A stretch of DNA of 64,000 nt. Source: an uncultured Chlorobiaceae bacterium. Lineage in GTDB: Bacteria > Bacteroidota > Chlorobiia > Chlorobiales > Chlorobiaceae. The stretch covers positions 1 to 64,000 of the forward strand of contig CAIJPS010000074.1 of the NCBI GenBank assembly GCA_903822595.1. Direction: 5' to 3'. Positions 43,909-54,200 of the stretch are shown here, in pieces. A model generated the notes under the pieces. It saw only the letters and a list, made by a program, of their open reading frames with translations, searched no databases and had not been told where the DNA came from. The position numbers and the translations under genes were made by a program. Position 1 is the first letter of the stretch, and each line of letters opens with the position of its first letter.

Positions 43909-45660
43909 ATGAAAAAACTTCTCAGCCTGAAGCCTTATCTCCTGAGGTATAAAAAAAATCTCTGGTTGGGCTTTCTCTTCATTATTCTGACCAACCTCTT
44001 TGCCGTCATTGCGCCAAATTATATCGGACAGGCCATCGATACCATGAACCGGCGTTTCGAGCTTTCCGATGTTCTCCGCGACACCGGCATTTATGTTCTC
44101 TTTTCTATTCTGAGTGGTTTTTTTCTTTTTCTTGTCCGCCAGAATATCATCGTCGCTTCACGGCATATTGAGTTTGACCTGAAGAACGACTATTACCAGC
44201 ATCTGCAGAAACTGCCCCGCCGTTTTTACAATACCACCAGCACGGGCGATCTCATTTCAAGAGGCACCAATGACCTCAATGCCATAAGGGAGTTCCTCGG
44301 ACCCGGCATTATGTACTCACTCAACACCTTTTTTCGGCTCTTTTTTGCACTGATTGCCATGATTGCCATCTCTCCAAAACTGACACTCTTTGCGCTGCTG
44401 CCAGCCCCCCTTTTAAGTTACTCGGTCTATAAAATCGGCAGCTCCATGCAAAAACGATCAAAAAGCATCCAGGAGAGCTATGCCTCAATAACCAATTTAG
44501 TACAGGAAAACCTCTCTGGTATCCGTGTTGTGAAAAGCTATACCCGTGAGTCCTTCGAAATTAACCGTTTTGAAATCCTTAACAAGGAGTATTACCGCAA
44601 AAACCTCTCTCTGGGTAAACTTCAGGCTCTCTTTTTTGCTTTTCTGACCTCAATGACCGCCTTCTCGCTGCTCCCTGTCGTCTGGGTCGGTGGCATCAAT
44701 GTCATCAATGGAAGTATGACTGTTGGGGGAATCGCTCAATTTATCGTCTATGTCTCTATGCTGAGCTGGCCGATTATCTCCATCGGCTGGGTCACGAGCA
44801 TTGTCCAAAGAGCCGCTTCAGCCCAGGTTCGACTGAATGAAATTTTCAGTGCCAAACCCGATATTGACGAAAAAGAGAAGACGATGTTCAACAGAGATAG
44901 CTTCAGTGGTGCTCTCTCTTTCCACAATGTGCAGTTTCACTACCCCGGTCAGGAAAAAAATCCCATTCTGAAAAACATAACGCTCGACATTGCCGCAGGA
45001 TCAAAAGTGGCCATCGTCGGGGCAACAGGCTCAGGCAAATCAACACTGGTTAACCTGATACCGAGACTCTTCGAAGCGGTCGGTGGAACGATACTGCTTG
45101 ATAACCAAAACATCCGAAGCTTTCCGCTCACAACCCTGAGGGAACGCATCGGCTTTGTTCCCCAGGTCAACTTTCTCTTTTCAGACACCATCGCCCACAA
45201 CATCAACTGGGGAAGTCGGGACGAAGAGGCCAATGCGGTGATTGAAGCCAGCAGAATTGCCATGCTCTACGATGATGTTGAAAATTTCCCTGACGGATTC
45301 GAAACCATGCTTGGAGAAAAAGGGATCAACCTCTCCGGCGGGCAAAAGCAGAGAGCCTGTATTGCCAGAGCCATTGCATGGAAACCCCCTCTTCTGATAC
45401 TCGATGACGCCCTTTCAGCAGTCGATACCGACACCGAGGCACGTATTTTCGAAGCGCTTCTGGAAAAGCTCCCCGACACGACCATCGTACTGATAAGCCA
45501 TAGAATCTCAACGGTAAAAAACTGCGACCGCATCATCGTCCTGAAAGAGGGCTGCATTGTCGAAAGCGGCACTCATGAAGAATTGTTGGAGCATAAACAG
45601 CTCTATGCCGAACTCTACAGCCAGCAGCTTCTTGAAGAGGAGATTCTCTCTCTTTCCTGA
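43909..45660 (+). CDS. ABC exporter, fused permease and ATPase (MsbA-like)
   Basis: 583 residues. A six-helix type IV exporter membrane domain (about 1-310) is fused to a nucleotide-binding domain with Walker A GATGSGKSTLV (about 368-378), Q-loop FVPQVNFLF, signature LSGGQKQR (about 470), Walker B LLILDDALSAVD and H-loop LISHR. It is likely to act as a homodimer or half-transporter flipping lipids or drugs. No partner half-transporter adjoins it. Confidence 0.93.
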   Translation: MKKLLSLKPYLLRYKKNLWLGFLFIILTNLFAVIAPNYIGQAIDTMNRRFELSDVLRDTGIYVLFSILSGFFLFLVRQNIIVASRHIEFDLKNDYYQHLQKLPRRFYNTTSTGDLISRGTNDLNAIREFLGPGIMYSLNTFFRLFFALIAMIAISPKLTLFALLPAPLLSYSVYKIGSSMQKRSKSIQESYASITNLVQENLSGIRVVKSYTRESFEINRFEILNKEYYRKNLSLGKLQALFFAFLTSMTAFSLLPVVWVGGINVINGSMTVGGIAQFIVYVSMLSWPIISIGWVTSIVQRAASAQVRLNEIFSAKPDIDEKEKTMFNRDSFSGALSFHNVQFHYPGQEKNPILKNITLDIAAGSKVAIVGATGSGKSTLVNLIPRLFEAVGGTILLDNQNIRSFPLTTLRERIGFVPQVNFLFSDTIAHNINWGSRDEEANAVIEASRIAMLYDDVENFPDGFETMLGEKGINLSGGQKQRACIARAIAWKPPLLILDDALSAVDTDTEARIFEALLEKLPDTTIVLISHRISTVKNCDRIIVLKEGCIVESGTHEELLEHKQLYAELYSQQLLEEEILSLS

Positions 45661-45699
45661 GAGAGCCTACTGTGACATGTTATCTCCTGTGGCAATGTG

Positions 45700-46326
45700 T
45701 TAAAACGCCCTCACAGGCCGAACATGATTAACGTGCGTCTTGTTGGTTGTATACTTTATACCTTTGCCAAAATACTCGAACCAGGCATGATCCGCACTTT
45801 GCTCTGACGAACTCCAGTAGTAGTTATCCACAAAACCATCAACGACACTTTTATGCAGATAAAGCTGGTTCAGTTCCTCTCTGCTCGGTAAAAACCAGTC
45901 GCTAAACCCACCACCCCGATATGCCGTTGCAACTGCAGCAGCGGTGTAGGGATAGTCGGAAGCAGGATATTTTGCCAATATTTTTTTTGTATTGGGTGCG
46001 CCTGAACCTATAGCGGTACCTGTACTGCAAACCCTTTTCTCGGCATAATCAACATGCTTCGGGATTTTGTATTGGCCGGTACTCCAGCGAAATGCTCCCG
46101 CAATCATTCCAGCACCATAACCATCCTCGTAGATACTGGTAATATCTTCTTTAGCAGCAATCAAACCATGCTCCCCCGTACGGTCCACAAAAAAAACAAC
46201 ACCTCCACCATAACTGTCACCGACCCTGGCAGCGGAGGACTCTGACGAAACCGAAACCAGACTCATTCCGGCAAACAGTAACGCTCCCCAAAATCGGACG
46301 ATACCCGTATTTGTGATAAGTTTCAT
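45700..46326 (-). CDS. Exported stand-alone DUF1566 protein
   Basis: 208 residues: signal peptide (GALLFAGMSLVSVSSESSAA) and a DUF1566 lectin-like domain (YGGGVVFFVDRTGEHGL, FSDWFLPSREELNQLYL, YYWSSSEQS, HVRPVRAF). It has the same fold as the sensor domains of the kinase cluster but no kinase or membrane anchor, and an extra loop of about 40 residues in the middle. Its tail aligns with the kinase variable regions. It could be a soluble binding protein or another diversified target. Confidence 0.82.
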   Translation of the reverse strand: MKLITNTGIVRFWGALLFAGMSLVSVSSESSAARVGDSYGGGVVFFVDRTGEHGLIAAKEDITSIYEDGYGAGMIAGAFRWSTGQYKIPKHVDYAEKRVCSTGTAIGSGAPNTKKILAKYPASDYPYTAAAVATAYRGGGFSDWFLPSREELNQLYLHKSVVDGFVDNYYWSSSEQSADHAWFEYFGKGIKYTTNKTHVNHVRPVRAF

Positions 46327-46613
46327 GATGTGGTCATTAAGATTATTGTTAATTCACACGGCCATTCACCGGTAAACCACAGTTGAAAATTGTACAACAA
46401 ACCCATGCTATAATTTAACAAAAGATTCTCGGATTATTCAGAATCTTCAGAATACCGTTAACACCGTTTATGGCGCACGTATCTACTCGGAGATAACAGG
46501 TAAAATTTACTATTTTAGTCCAGCAAAGCTCTTTTTCTGCAAACTGACACCCGCCCTCTGTACAGGCTTTTGCGTAATAAAAACAGAAACTCTTTCACAT
46601 ACGCCACTATAGC

Positions 46614-49157
46614 ATGTCAACAGGCAATAAACAAACCGAAGAGAAGATGTTCTGGACGCTCTCGCCTGAACAGGCACTCCTGAACCTTGGCAGTTTCGCG
46701 CAAGGATTGTCGAAAAAAACAGCGCAGGAGAAATTGAAGCAGTACGGACCAAACTCACTGAAAGGAAGCGCCAAAACTTCTTCGCTGATGCTTTTTCTCA
46801 TGCAGTTCAAAAGCCCGGTAACGTTACTGCTGATTTTGGCGGCAGCACTCTCTTATGCGCTTCATGACCAAACTGACGCATCCATCATACTGCTCATTGT
46901 TCTGGTAAGCGGCCTGCTTGGCTGGTGGCAGGAAAAGGGAGCCGCAAGTGCGGTGGATCAACTGATGAAAATGGTACAGATCAAGTGTCGGGTACTCCGT
47001 AACGAGCAGGAAAAAGAGATCCACATCGAAGATGTGGTGCCAGGAGATGTGGTATTGCTCTCTGCCGGTGACATGATTCCCGCCGACAGCCTTTTACTGG
47101 AATCAAAAGAGCTGTTTGTAGACGAAGCTGCCTTTACGGGCGAAACTTACCCCGTTGAAAAAAACAGCGGCGTGCTCCCTGCCGACACGCCATTGGCCAA
47201 ACGGAGTAACACCCTTTTTATGGGCGCACATGTCATCAGCGGCAGAGCAAAAGCGCTGGTGATAAAAACCGCCATGCAGACCGAGTTTGGCAAAATTTCC
47301 GATACGCTTCGCCTGAAAGCTCCTGAAACCGATTTTGAACGGGGGGTTCGTCGGTTTGGCTATATGCTGATGGAGATCACCATGGTGCTGGTGGTGATTA
47401 TTTTTGCCGTCAATGTGCTGCTCCACAAACCAATTCTGGACTCCTTTCTCTTCTCCATGGCGCTGGCCGTCGGCCTTACACCTCAATTGCTTCCCGCTAT
47501 TATCAGCGTCAACCTGGCCTCCGGAGCCCGCAATATGGCCCGGCAGCAGGTGATTGTTAAACGCCTCTCCTCCATCGAAAACTTTGGAAGCATGAACATC
47601 CTCTGTTCAGACAAGACCGGTACGATCACAGAGGGCAAGGTGCAACTGCACAAGGCATTATCCGTCTCAGGCGAACCATCCGACAAGGTACTGGAATACG
47701 CGTGGCTGAATGCTTCACTGCAAAAAGGCTTTCATAACCCCATCGATGAAGCCATTATCAGCAGCCAGACCGGCAACAAGCAGTTATTTGAGGTACAAAG
47801 TGAAGTTCCGTATGATTTTATACGGAAACGCCTGAGCGTGCAGATTCGGAGTGGCTCTGAAAATATCGTGATTACAAAAGGTGCGTTGAAGCAGGTGCTG
47901 GAGGTTTGTACACAGGCGGAAAGCGAAAACGGCAATCTGTTTGCTCTTGATGAAAAGCGGGCTCAGATTATGGCACGCTATGAGCAACTCAGCAATGAAG
48001 GGTATCGCACGCTTGGTGTAGCCTGGAAAGCCGGAGATCCACAGCAGAATTTTACAAGAAAGGATGAAATCAAGATGATTTTTCTTGGGTTTATCACCTT
48101 TTTTGATCCTCCAAAAGAGAGAATTCAGGAGACCATTCACAATCTTGAAAAACTCGGGGTGAAACTGAAAATCATTACGGGCGACAACGCACTGGTTGCA
48201 GGAAGCCTTGGACGGCAGATCGGCATCGCCAACCCGACACTCCTCTCCGGCACGGACATCCGCAAGATGAGTGACCTTGCCTTGATGCAGCAATCGGTGC
48301 GTACCGACATCTTTGCCGAAGTGGAACCTGACCAGAAGGAACGCATCATTCGTTCCCTGAAAAAGGCGGGGAACGTTGTGGGTTTCATGGGTGACGGAAT
48401 CAACGACGCTTCAGCCCTCCACGCCGCCGATGTGGGTATTTCGGTCGATTCAGCAGTGGACGTAGCCAAAGAGGCTGCCGAAATTGTGCTGCTCGACCAT
48501 GACCTCAAAGTACTGGAACAGGGTATTATTGAGGGACGAAAAACCTTCACCAATACCATGAAGTATGTCTTTATGGCCACGAGCGCCAATTTCGGCAACA
48601 TGTTCAGCATGGCCGGGGCCTCGCTCTTTCTCCCCTTCCTGCCGCTGCTTCCCAAGCAGATACTGCTGACCAATCTGCTGACCGACTTTCCGGAGATCAC
48701 CATTTCCGGTGACCGTGTCGATGCCATCAATATTGCCCAGCCCCACCGCTGGGATATCCGCTTTATCCAGCGCTACATGATCACCTTTGGCATTCTCAGC
48801 TCCCTCTTCGACTTTTTCACCTTTGGAGTCCTGCACTATGTGCTGCATGCCGGAGAGGCCGAGTTCCAGACTGGCTGGTTTGTTGAATCGGTCATCTCCG
48901 CCGCACTCATCGTGCTGGTCATTCGCACGCGCCTCCCCTTTTTCAAAAGCCTTCCCGGCAAGTACCTGCTGATTGCCACGCTGCTGGTGGTACTGGCGGT
49001 GCTTGTGCTCCCCTTTACACCGTTGGCGGTCACCTTCGGATTTGCGCAGTTGCCGTTGCTCTTTTATGGCTGGATGCTGCTAATTGTGGTGCTCTATATT
49101 GTGTCAGCCGAAGTGACAAAGCACTTTTTCTACAAGCGGCTGGAGAATATGGGTTAA
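46614..49157 (+). CDS. mgtA: Magnesium-translocating P-type ATPase
   Basis: 847 residues, P3B-type Mg2+ importer. It has the actuator TGE loop in AAFTGETYPVEK, the phosphorylation motif CSDKTGTITEG, the hinge GDGINDASALHAADVGISVD and C-terminal membrane helices. Length fits MgtA/MgtB. Green sulfur bacteria need large amounts of Mg2+ for bacteriochlorophyll; a link is plausible but not shown. No M-box riboswitch was recognised in the 280 bases upstream. Confidence 0.93.
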   Translation: MSTGNKQTEEKMFWTLSPEQALLNLGSFAQGLSKKTAQEKLKQYGPNSLKGSAKTSSLMLFLMQFKSPVTLLLILAAALSYALHDQTDASIILLIVLVSGLLGWWQEKGAASAVDQLMKMVQIKCRVLRNEQEKEIHIEDVVPGDVVLLSAGDMIPADSLLLESKELFVDEAAFTGETYPVEKNSGVLPADTPLAKRSNTLFMGAHVISGRAKALVIKTAMQTEFGKISDTLRLKAPETDFERGVRRFGYMLMEITMVLVVIIFAVNVLLHKPILDSFLFSMALAVGLTPQLLPAIISVNLASGARNMARQQVIVKRLSSIENFGSMNILCSDKTGTITEGKVQLHKALSVSGEPSDKVLEYAWLNASLQKGFHNPIDEAIISSQTGNKQLFEVQSEVPYDFIRKRLSVQIRSGSENIVITKGALKQVLEVCTQAESENGNLFALDEKRAQIMARYEQLSNEGYRTLGVAWKAGDPQQNFTRKDEIKMIFLGFITFFDPPKERIQETIHNLEKLGVKLKIITGDNALVAGSLGRQIGIANPTLLSGTDIRKMSDLALMQQSVRTDIFAEVEPDQKERIIRSLKKAGNVVGFMGDGINDASALHAADVGISVDSAVDVAKEAAEIVLLDHDLKVLEQGIIEGRKTFTNTMKYVFMATSANFGNMFSMAGASLFLPFLPLLPKQILLTNLLTDFPEITISGDRVDAINIAQPHRWDIRFIQRYMITFGILSSLFDFFTFGVLHYVLHAGEAEFQTGWFVESVISAALIVLVIRTRLPFFKSLPGKYLLIATLLVVLAVLVLPFTPLAVTFGFAQLPLLFYGWMLLIVVLYIVSAEVTKHFFYKRLENMG

Positions 49158-49203
49158 GGGGGATAGTCTCCAAGGCCCCTTCGTAATCTGGAGGGTTGAT
49201 CCC

Positions 49204-49617
49204 TCAATAGTCTACCCGACCTCGCGTTGCCTTGACAGCTCCCCGCTTTACCTTCCTCTCCAGACGCCGTTCCTTTGAGCCTTTGGTGGGCGCTGTAGCC
49301 TTGCGTTTTTTGACCGGCAGAGCGGCACGCTGAAGCAGCACCTGCAGGCGCAACAAGGCATCGCTCCGATTCTTTTCCTGGGAACGGTATCGTTGCGCCT
49401 TGATGATGATCACACCATCCTTCGTCATGCGATGATCCCTCAGAAGTAACAACTTTTCACGGAAATCGTCAGGAAGCGACGAGGCCCTGACATCAAAACG
49501 CAGATGAACGGCTGTTTCAACCTTGTTCACATTCTGACCGCCCGCACCCTGCGCACGCATGGTCTGCAGCTCAATTTCGTCATCAGGTATAGCAATGGTT
49601 CCGGTAATTTGCAACAT
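49204..49617 (-). CDS. arfB: Alternative ribosome-rescue peptidyl-tRNA hydrolase ArfB
   Basis: 137 residues. Release-factor-like catalytic domain with the GGQ motif in MRAQGAGGQNVNKVETAVHL (about 21-40) and a highly basic C-terminal tail (KKRKATAPTKGSKERRLERK) that enters the empty mRNA channel. It releases peptides from ribosomes stalled without a stop codon. Nine bases separate its ATG from the stop of the HAD gene upstream, so the two are cotranscribed. Confidence 0.93.
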   Translation of the reverse strand: MLQITGTIAIPDDEIELQTMRAQGAGGQNVNKVETAVHLRFDVRASSLPDDFREKLLLLRDHRMTKDGVIIIKAQRYRSQEKNRSDALLRLQVLLQRAALPVKKRKATAPTKGSKERRLERKVKRGAVKATRGRVDY

Positions 49618-49626
49618 GGTTCCTTC

Positions 49627-50208
49627 TCAAAGCAAGGCAAGTGTATCCTGCCAGTTCCAAAATTGTATGCTTCTGATACCCGCTTGTGAGGCAGAAGCAC
49701 AGTTTTCCGCCTTGTCGTCGATCAGGATAAACTCATCAGCTCCGCGCCCTGAACTTTCAAGCACATGCTTAAACGCTTCGACACCGTTTTTCATTTTCCC
49801 ATGCTCAAAGGAGAGGTAGTAGCGATCCGCACCCTGCAGTAACGGATAATTGTTGAGCAGAAAGGTAAAATGGAGCGGATCGGTATCACTCATGATCCAG
49901 ACAGAATGCTTCTCTTTGAGCCGTTTGACCGCATCAACAGCACCTTCCAACGGTTCAAAAATATCCTGCCACAGCAATTTTAGCTCGTGCAGCGGCATCG
50001 CTCTGGAATGCGGATCGCGGGCAATCACGTCAAGGTATTCGAACGGCGCAATCAAACCGGTTTCAAGTTTAGCTTTCAGCTCGCCAGTACAATATTTCCG
50101 ATAAATCTCCTGCGCACCTGAAACCGGATCCCGTGCCACATCCCGACAGAAACGCATAAAATCCACCGATACCAGGACGTTGCCTATGTCAAGAAGAATA
50201 ATGCTCAT
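49627..50208 (-). CDS. HAD-superfamily hydrolase, subfamily IA
   Basis: 193 residues. Motif I appears as IILLDIGNVLVSVD, with the nucleophile Asp but Gly-Asn instead of the second Asp, a form seen in YihX-like phosphatases. An alpha-helical cap follows, then motif II (WIMSDTDP) and motif IV (FILIDDKAENCASAS). A cytoplasmic sugar-phosphate phosphatase is likely. Upstream of arfB on the same strand. Confidence 0.85.
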   Translation of the reverse strand: MSIILLDIGNVLVSVDFMRFCRDVARDPVSGAQEIYRKYCTGELKAKLETGLIAPFEYLDVIARDPHSRAMPLHELKLLWQDIFEPLEGAVDAVKRLKEKHSVWIMSDTDPLHFTFLLNNYPLLQGADRYYLSFEHGKMKNGVEAFKHVLESSGRGADEFILIDDKAENCASASQAGIRSIQFWNWQDTLALL

Positions 50209-50329
50209 GGATTCGGATTCAGTTGCTTGTAAATGCCTCTTATTTGGCTTTTCAGGGGAATATATGCCATTGCAGCTTATTTGATATACCTTTCAACGAC
50301 ATCCGTCCATAAAACCCTGTAGCCTGCGC

Positions 50330-50521
50330 TCATGACGCAGACTCTCTCAACTGGCGTTCAAGATCGCTGAATACCTCCTCTTGCGAACGAATGTTTCCTT
50401 TTCGGATATCCTCTTCACCCTGGACGAGCAGTTTCAGCAAGCCAGGCGCACTGCGCATATCGTCATAGTTTTTCGGGTCTGGAAGAACAGCCCTCTGCTC
50501 ACCATTACGGATAATATTCAT
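50330..50521 (-). CDS. Short Phd/YefM-like antitoxin remnant without a toxin
   Basis: 63 residues from the ATG at 50521, fixed by AGGAGGG five bases upstream. The sequence (NGEQRAVLPDPKNYDDMRSA, GEEDIRKGNIRSQEEVFSDL) matches the C-terminal half of Phd/YefM antitoxins. The N-terminal DNA-binding half is missing and no RelE/Doc toxin follows. Either a remnant or a short toxin-neutralising peptide. Confidence 0.6.
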   Translation of the reverse strand: MNIIRNGEQRAVLPDPKNYDDMRSAPGLLKLLVQGEEDIRKGNIRSQEEVFSDLERQLRESAS

Positions 50522-50705
50522 TTTTCCCTCCTGATCTGATAGAGTTCGATTTTTTCTCATTAAAGGTTACAGTCTGAAACCCGGCCGTAACCTTGTGAAA
50601 TTGCCGGGAGCCGGATAAATGTCAGGTGTAATAGAGCAATATTGTTTATTTTTACCATAAACGCTTCATGATCGTATCATTGCGATGTACTCAAAATTAT
50701 TAATT

Positions 50706-50912
50706 ATGGAATTATCTGCCATTGTAACTCCCTCAACTGAAGGCGGTTACGTTGCATTCAATCCTGAAACAGGGACAACAACCCAAGGTGAAACCATTGA
50801 AGGAGCTCTTGCAAATCTGCGGGAAGCAACTGAATTGTATCTGGAGGAGTTTCCCTTAATTCAGTCAGGACGTTCTTTGCTGACAACATTCCAGGTTGCT
50901 ACACATGCCTAA
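50706..50912 (+). CDS. hicB: HicB-like antitoxin
   Basis: 68 residues from the ATG at 50706. The partial RNase-H-like HicB fold is visible: SAIVTPSTEGGYVAFNPETG, then TTQGETIEGALANLREATEL. There is no C-terminal DNA-binding domain, so it is the short type. It overlaps the toxin gene by eight bases and precedes it, the reverse of the classic hicA-hicB order. Confidence 0.82.
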   Translation: MELSAIVTPSTEGGYVAFNPETGTTTQGETIEGALANLREATELYLEEFPLIQSGRSLLTTFQVATHA

Positions 50913-51126
50913 ATTACCCATTGTTTCTGGTTCGGAAATAATTCGTGCGTTGCAACATCTTGGGTTTATTGTGCTTCGTCAGCGAGGCAGTCATGTTATT
51001 CTTCGCAGGGGTTCGCAGGGTTGTGTTGTACCTGACCACCGTGAAGTCAAGACAGGAACTTTGGCTGGTTTACTGAAACAGGCAGGGGTTTCTGTAGATG
51101 AATTTATTCATGCTCTTAGAGCCTGA
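50905..51126 (+). CDS. hicA: HicA-like mRNA interferase toxin
   Basis: 73 residues from the ATG at 50905, with a dsRBD-like fold. It has SGSEIIRALQHLGFIVLRQR, the catalytic-histidine region GSHVILRRG, and VPDHREVKTGTLAGLLKQAG. HicA cleaves mRNA until bound by HicB. All typical residues are present, so the pair should be functional. Confidence 0.88.
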   Translation: MPKLPIVSGSEIIRALQHLGFIVLRQRGSHVILRRGSQGCVVPDHREVKTGTLAGLLKQAGVSVDEFIHALRA

Positions 51127-51213
51127 ACTCTCCGTTGTTCTTCAAAGCATCGGGCCAATATGGTACTATGGTGTGACCGGGCGATTTTACTCAGCTTGTT
51201 TTTTGACGAATTT

Positions 51214-54200
51214 TTACGCCACCCCCACCCCATCAATATCCTTCATAATCCTTGCCGTTTCCGTCAACGCTACGATGATGCGCTGGTAATGGCGAACATC
51301 CTCAAAGCTGAGTTCCCGGCCTTTGCGGTCTTTGAGCCACTTTTGTGCAGGCTGATAACCGCCGATGTAGAACTCCCATGCTGATGATGGGACGCCATCA
51401 AAGTACTGGGTTTCGTTGATAAAAATTTTCCCGTCCAGATAGTTCAGTTTGCCCACAATGTTATCTCCGCTGACGGGATAACTGGTCAAGCGCTGGTCAA
51501 CGGTCGGGCTTTCGAGCAGGTGGAGTTGCCGCAGTTCGCTGCCAAATGCTGCAAGTTGCTGGAAGGTTTGCTGATTTTTCGGGTATGGCACTCTCGGGAA
51601 ATCAATCTTCAGAAACTCTTTGTATTTCTCGCGATAGCCTGGGCTGTGGAGCACGGCGTAGATGTAGTTGAGGAGGTCGATCGGGGCAAAGGTTTCTGCT
51701 CTCTCCTCTTTTTCAGGGGTGAAGGTCAGGCCGATTGATGCTGCTATCTCATCAACAATTGCCCTGTTCAGATTTGGGGTTCTCTGTTGCTGGCCATCTG
51801 TGGCAAGTTGATTTCCTGATTCAGGATAGAGGTAGAGAGGGAAAATATTGGCATTATCGAGAGAAGAGGAGATGCTTTTGTCCACAATATGAGCAATAAT
51901 CAACGGTGTGATAAAAAAGTCAGACCTTGATCTACGAATCAAAGAGATAGCAACATTATGCTGTAATAAATTTCTCATGACCTCATATCTCGGCATACAC
52001 AGAAATCCTTTTGATCTTCCGGTATAATAGGTGTAACGGTTATCAAAAGGGCGGTAACTGATCGGTACGATATTCGAGTAATCAGGGCCTGATTTCAGCA
52101 AATCATGTTGTGCATACTCAACCTTCCAATCTCTTGCATCATCTCCAAGAGAAAATCGAGTCCTCGCACGTTCAACATCCAGTGAAAGGAATTCCTCAAT
52201 AGTTCGCTGAACTTCAGCGGGCTTGTTGCTGATGGTAAATTCATCTCTTGCCGTTGCTATTCCCATTGAATTGACCGGGTAAAGCTCATGAACGGCAAAA
52301 CCTTCATTATATTTTTGCAGCCCGTTCAAATCTTTCTGCACAAAAAAGTATTGCGGTGCGGAGAGGCTGAGAGGGACAAAACCAACCGTTGCAAGACTGT
52401 TCTTCCAAAGGAAATCGTATTTGAAGGCTCTTTCGCCATACAGATCATAATGCAGCACTTCTGCCAGCTCCCCTTTTTTCTTTTTGCCGGTTTTCACAAA
52501 AAGGTTGATGCTCACTCCCTGCTGAATATCAAAGACGTTTTTGTCGGGCGAACCGTCAGGGCAAACCTCCTTTTTCTTTGAGTTGCCGTGGAGATCAAGA
52601 ATATAGATTCGATCGAAGGTGGAGAGGAGATACCACCGCATTCCCCGGAAAGTGGGGTTGTCGAGAAAGCTGTGGTTATTGATGAATGCGAGCACTCCTT
52701 CACCATTTTTTTCAACATAGTGCTGACCGTAGCGGATGAACTTGACATAGTCGTCATTGAGCCATTTCGGATTTCTCTCCTTGAGCTTGCCGCCACCGGG
52801 CTCCTGCTTGTACTCTTCCAGAAGCTTTTCAATCCACTCCCCTTTGTTTGAAGAGTGGCCGCTGTAGGGCGGATTCCCCAACACCACCATCACGGGCGTC
52901 TCCCGTTTGATGTGGTTGGCTTCGTTGGCCTCCTGCGAGAGCCAACTGGCAAAGAGTGTGCCAGTTTCGGAGTGATGCTCTTCAAGTGAGTTGGTGAGGA
53001 AGATCCGGAAGCGCTGTTCAAGGGTTGGTTTGTAGCCGGTTTCGGCAAGCAGCAGGTCGAGCTTCAGGTGAGCCACCGCGTAGGAGGCCATGAGGATTTC
53101 AAAGCCGTTCAGCCTCGGGATAAGGTGATGCTCAACATAGTTGCTCCACACTCCCTCCTGCCCTGCAAACTGCTTGTGGATGTGCCGGATAATCTCCGCC
53201 AGAAAGGTGCCGGTACCTGTCGCCGGGTCGAGCATCTGCACTTTATGCACCTCGATCTGCCGGGTGGTATAGCCATCTTTTGAGCGCTTGTCGGTCGTTG
53301 CTCTCTTGATGTCAATCGCGGTTTTGCTGGTATCGGCCAGCCCCTCCTTGAGACCGAACTCGCTTTTCAGAATCTCGTCAACCGCACGGACAATAAAGTT
53401 GACCACCGGTTCGGGGGTATACCAGACGCCACGGCTTTTGCGCAGTGCGGGATCATATTCGGCAAGGAAGGTTTCGTAGAAATGGATGATGGGGTCGCGC
53501 TGCTGTGTCGCTTTTCCAAAATCCTTGAGGAGGGCGGCAACGTCAGTGGCTTTGAAGAGGTCGGCGAGGGCGTCAACAATCCAGACAATGCGGCTGTCGA
53601 GATCGTAGCCTGCGATGTACTGAAAGAGCTTGCGGAGAAAGGGGTTTGTTCTGGGAATCAGCTCGGCAGCCTCTCTTCGGTTGAAATCTTCCAGCGTCGG
53701 GTCGTGCAAACGGGCGGCAAACATGCCGTAAGCAATCGTTTGTGCATAAATGTCGGCAAACTGTTTCGGGGTAATGTCGTGAATGAGAAGATCGCGGAAC
53801 CCCTCCAACTGCTCTTTCAGGCTGTTGTTTGCTTCGTGAAGCTGCGTGTTGGCCTCACCGGTGAGGGTTGAAAGCGCTTTTTCAATCACATCGGCAAGGA
53901 GTCGCGCTTTTGCAGCCATCATTTTGGAGAGCTTTGATGCTGAAGTGATGGTCTGCCCTTCGTATCGGCTGAACTCACCAATGAGGTCGCCGAATGCCTT
54001 GAAATTTTCAGGCCGGGCAACGATTTTGCCGTTTTGTATTTCGGCAAGAAGAGTGGAGGTGGTCAGCACACCCTCCAGATAGAGCCGAAACTCAAGGTAA
54101 TCGGTGATGATGAGGTTGGGTAGCGAGCTCTGGTAACGGGCAAACTGCTCGTTGTAAAGCTTGCTGTCGAGCGACTTGCCAATATCCTTTGCCTCAATGT

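Noticed and set aside
46327-46613. M-box magnesium riboswitch before mgtA
   Set aside because: No recognisable conserved M-box segments in the leader.
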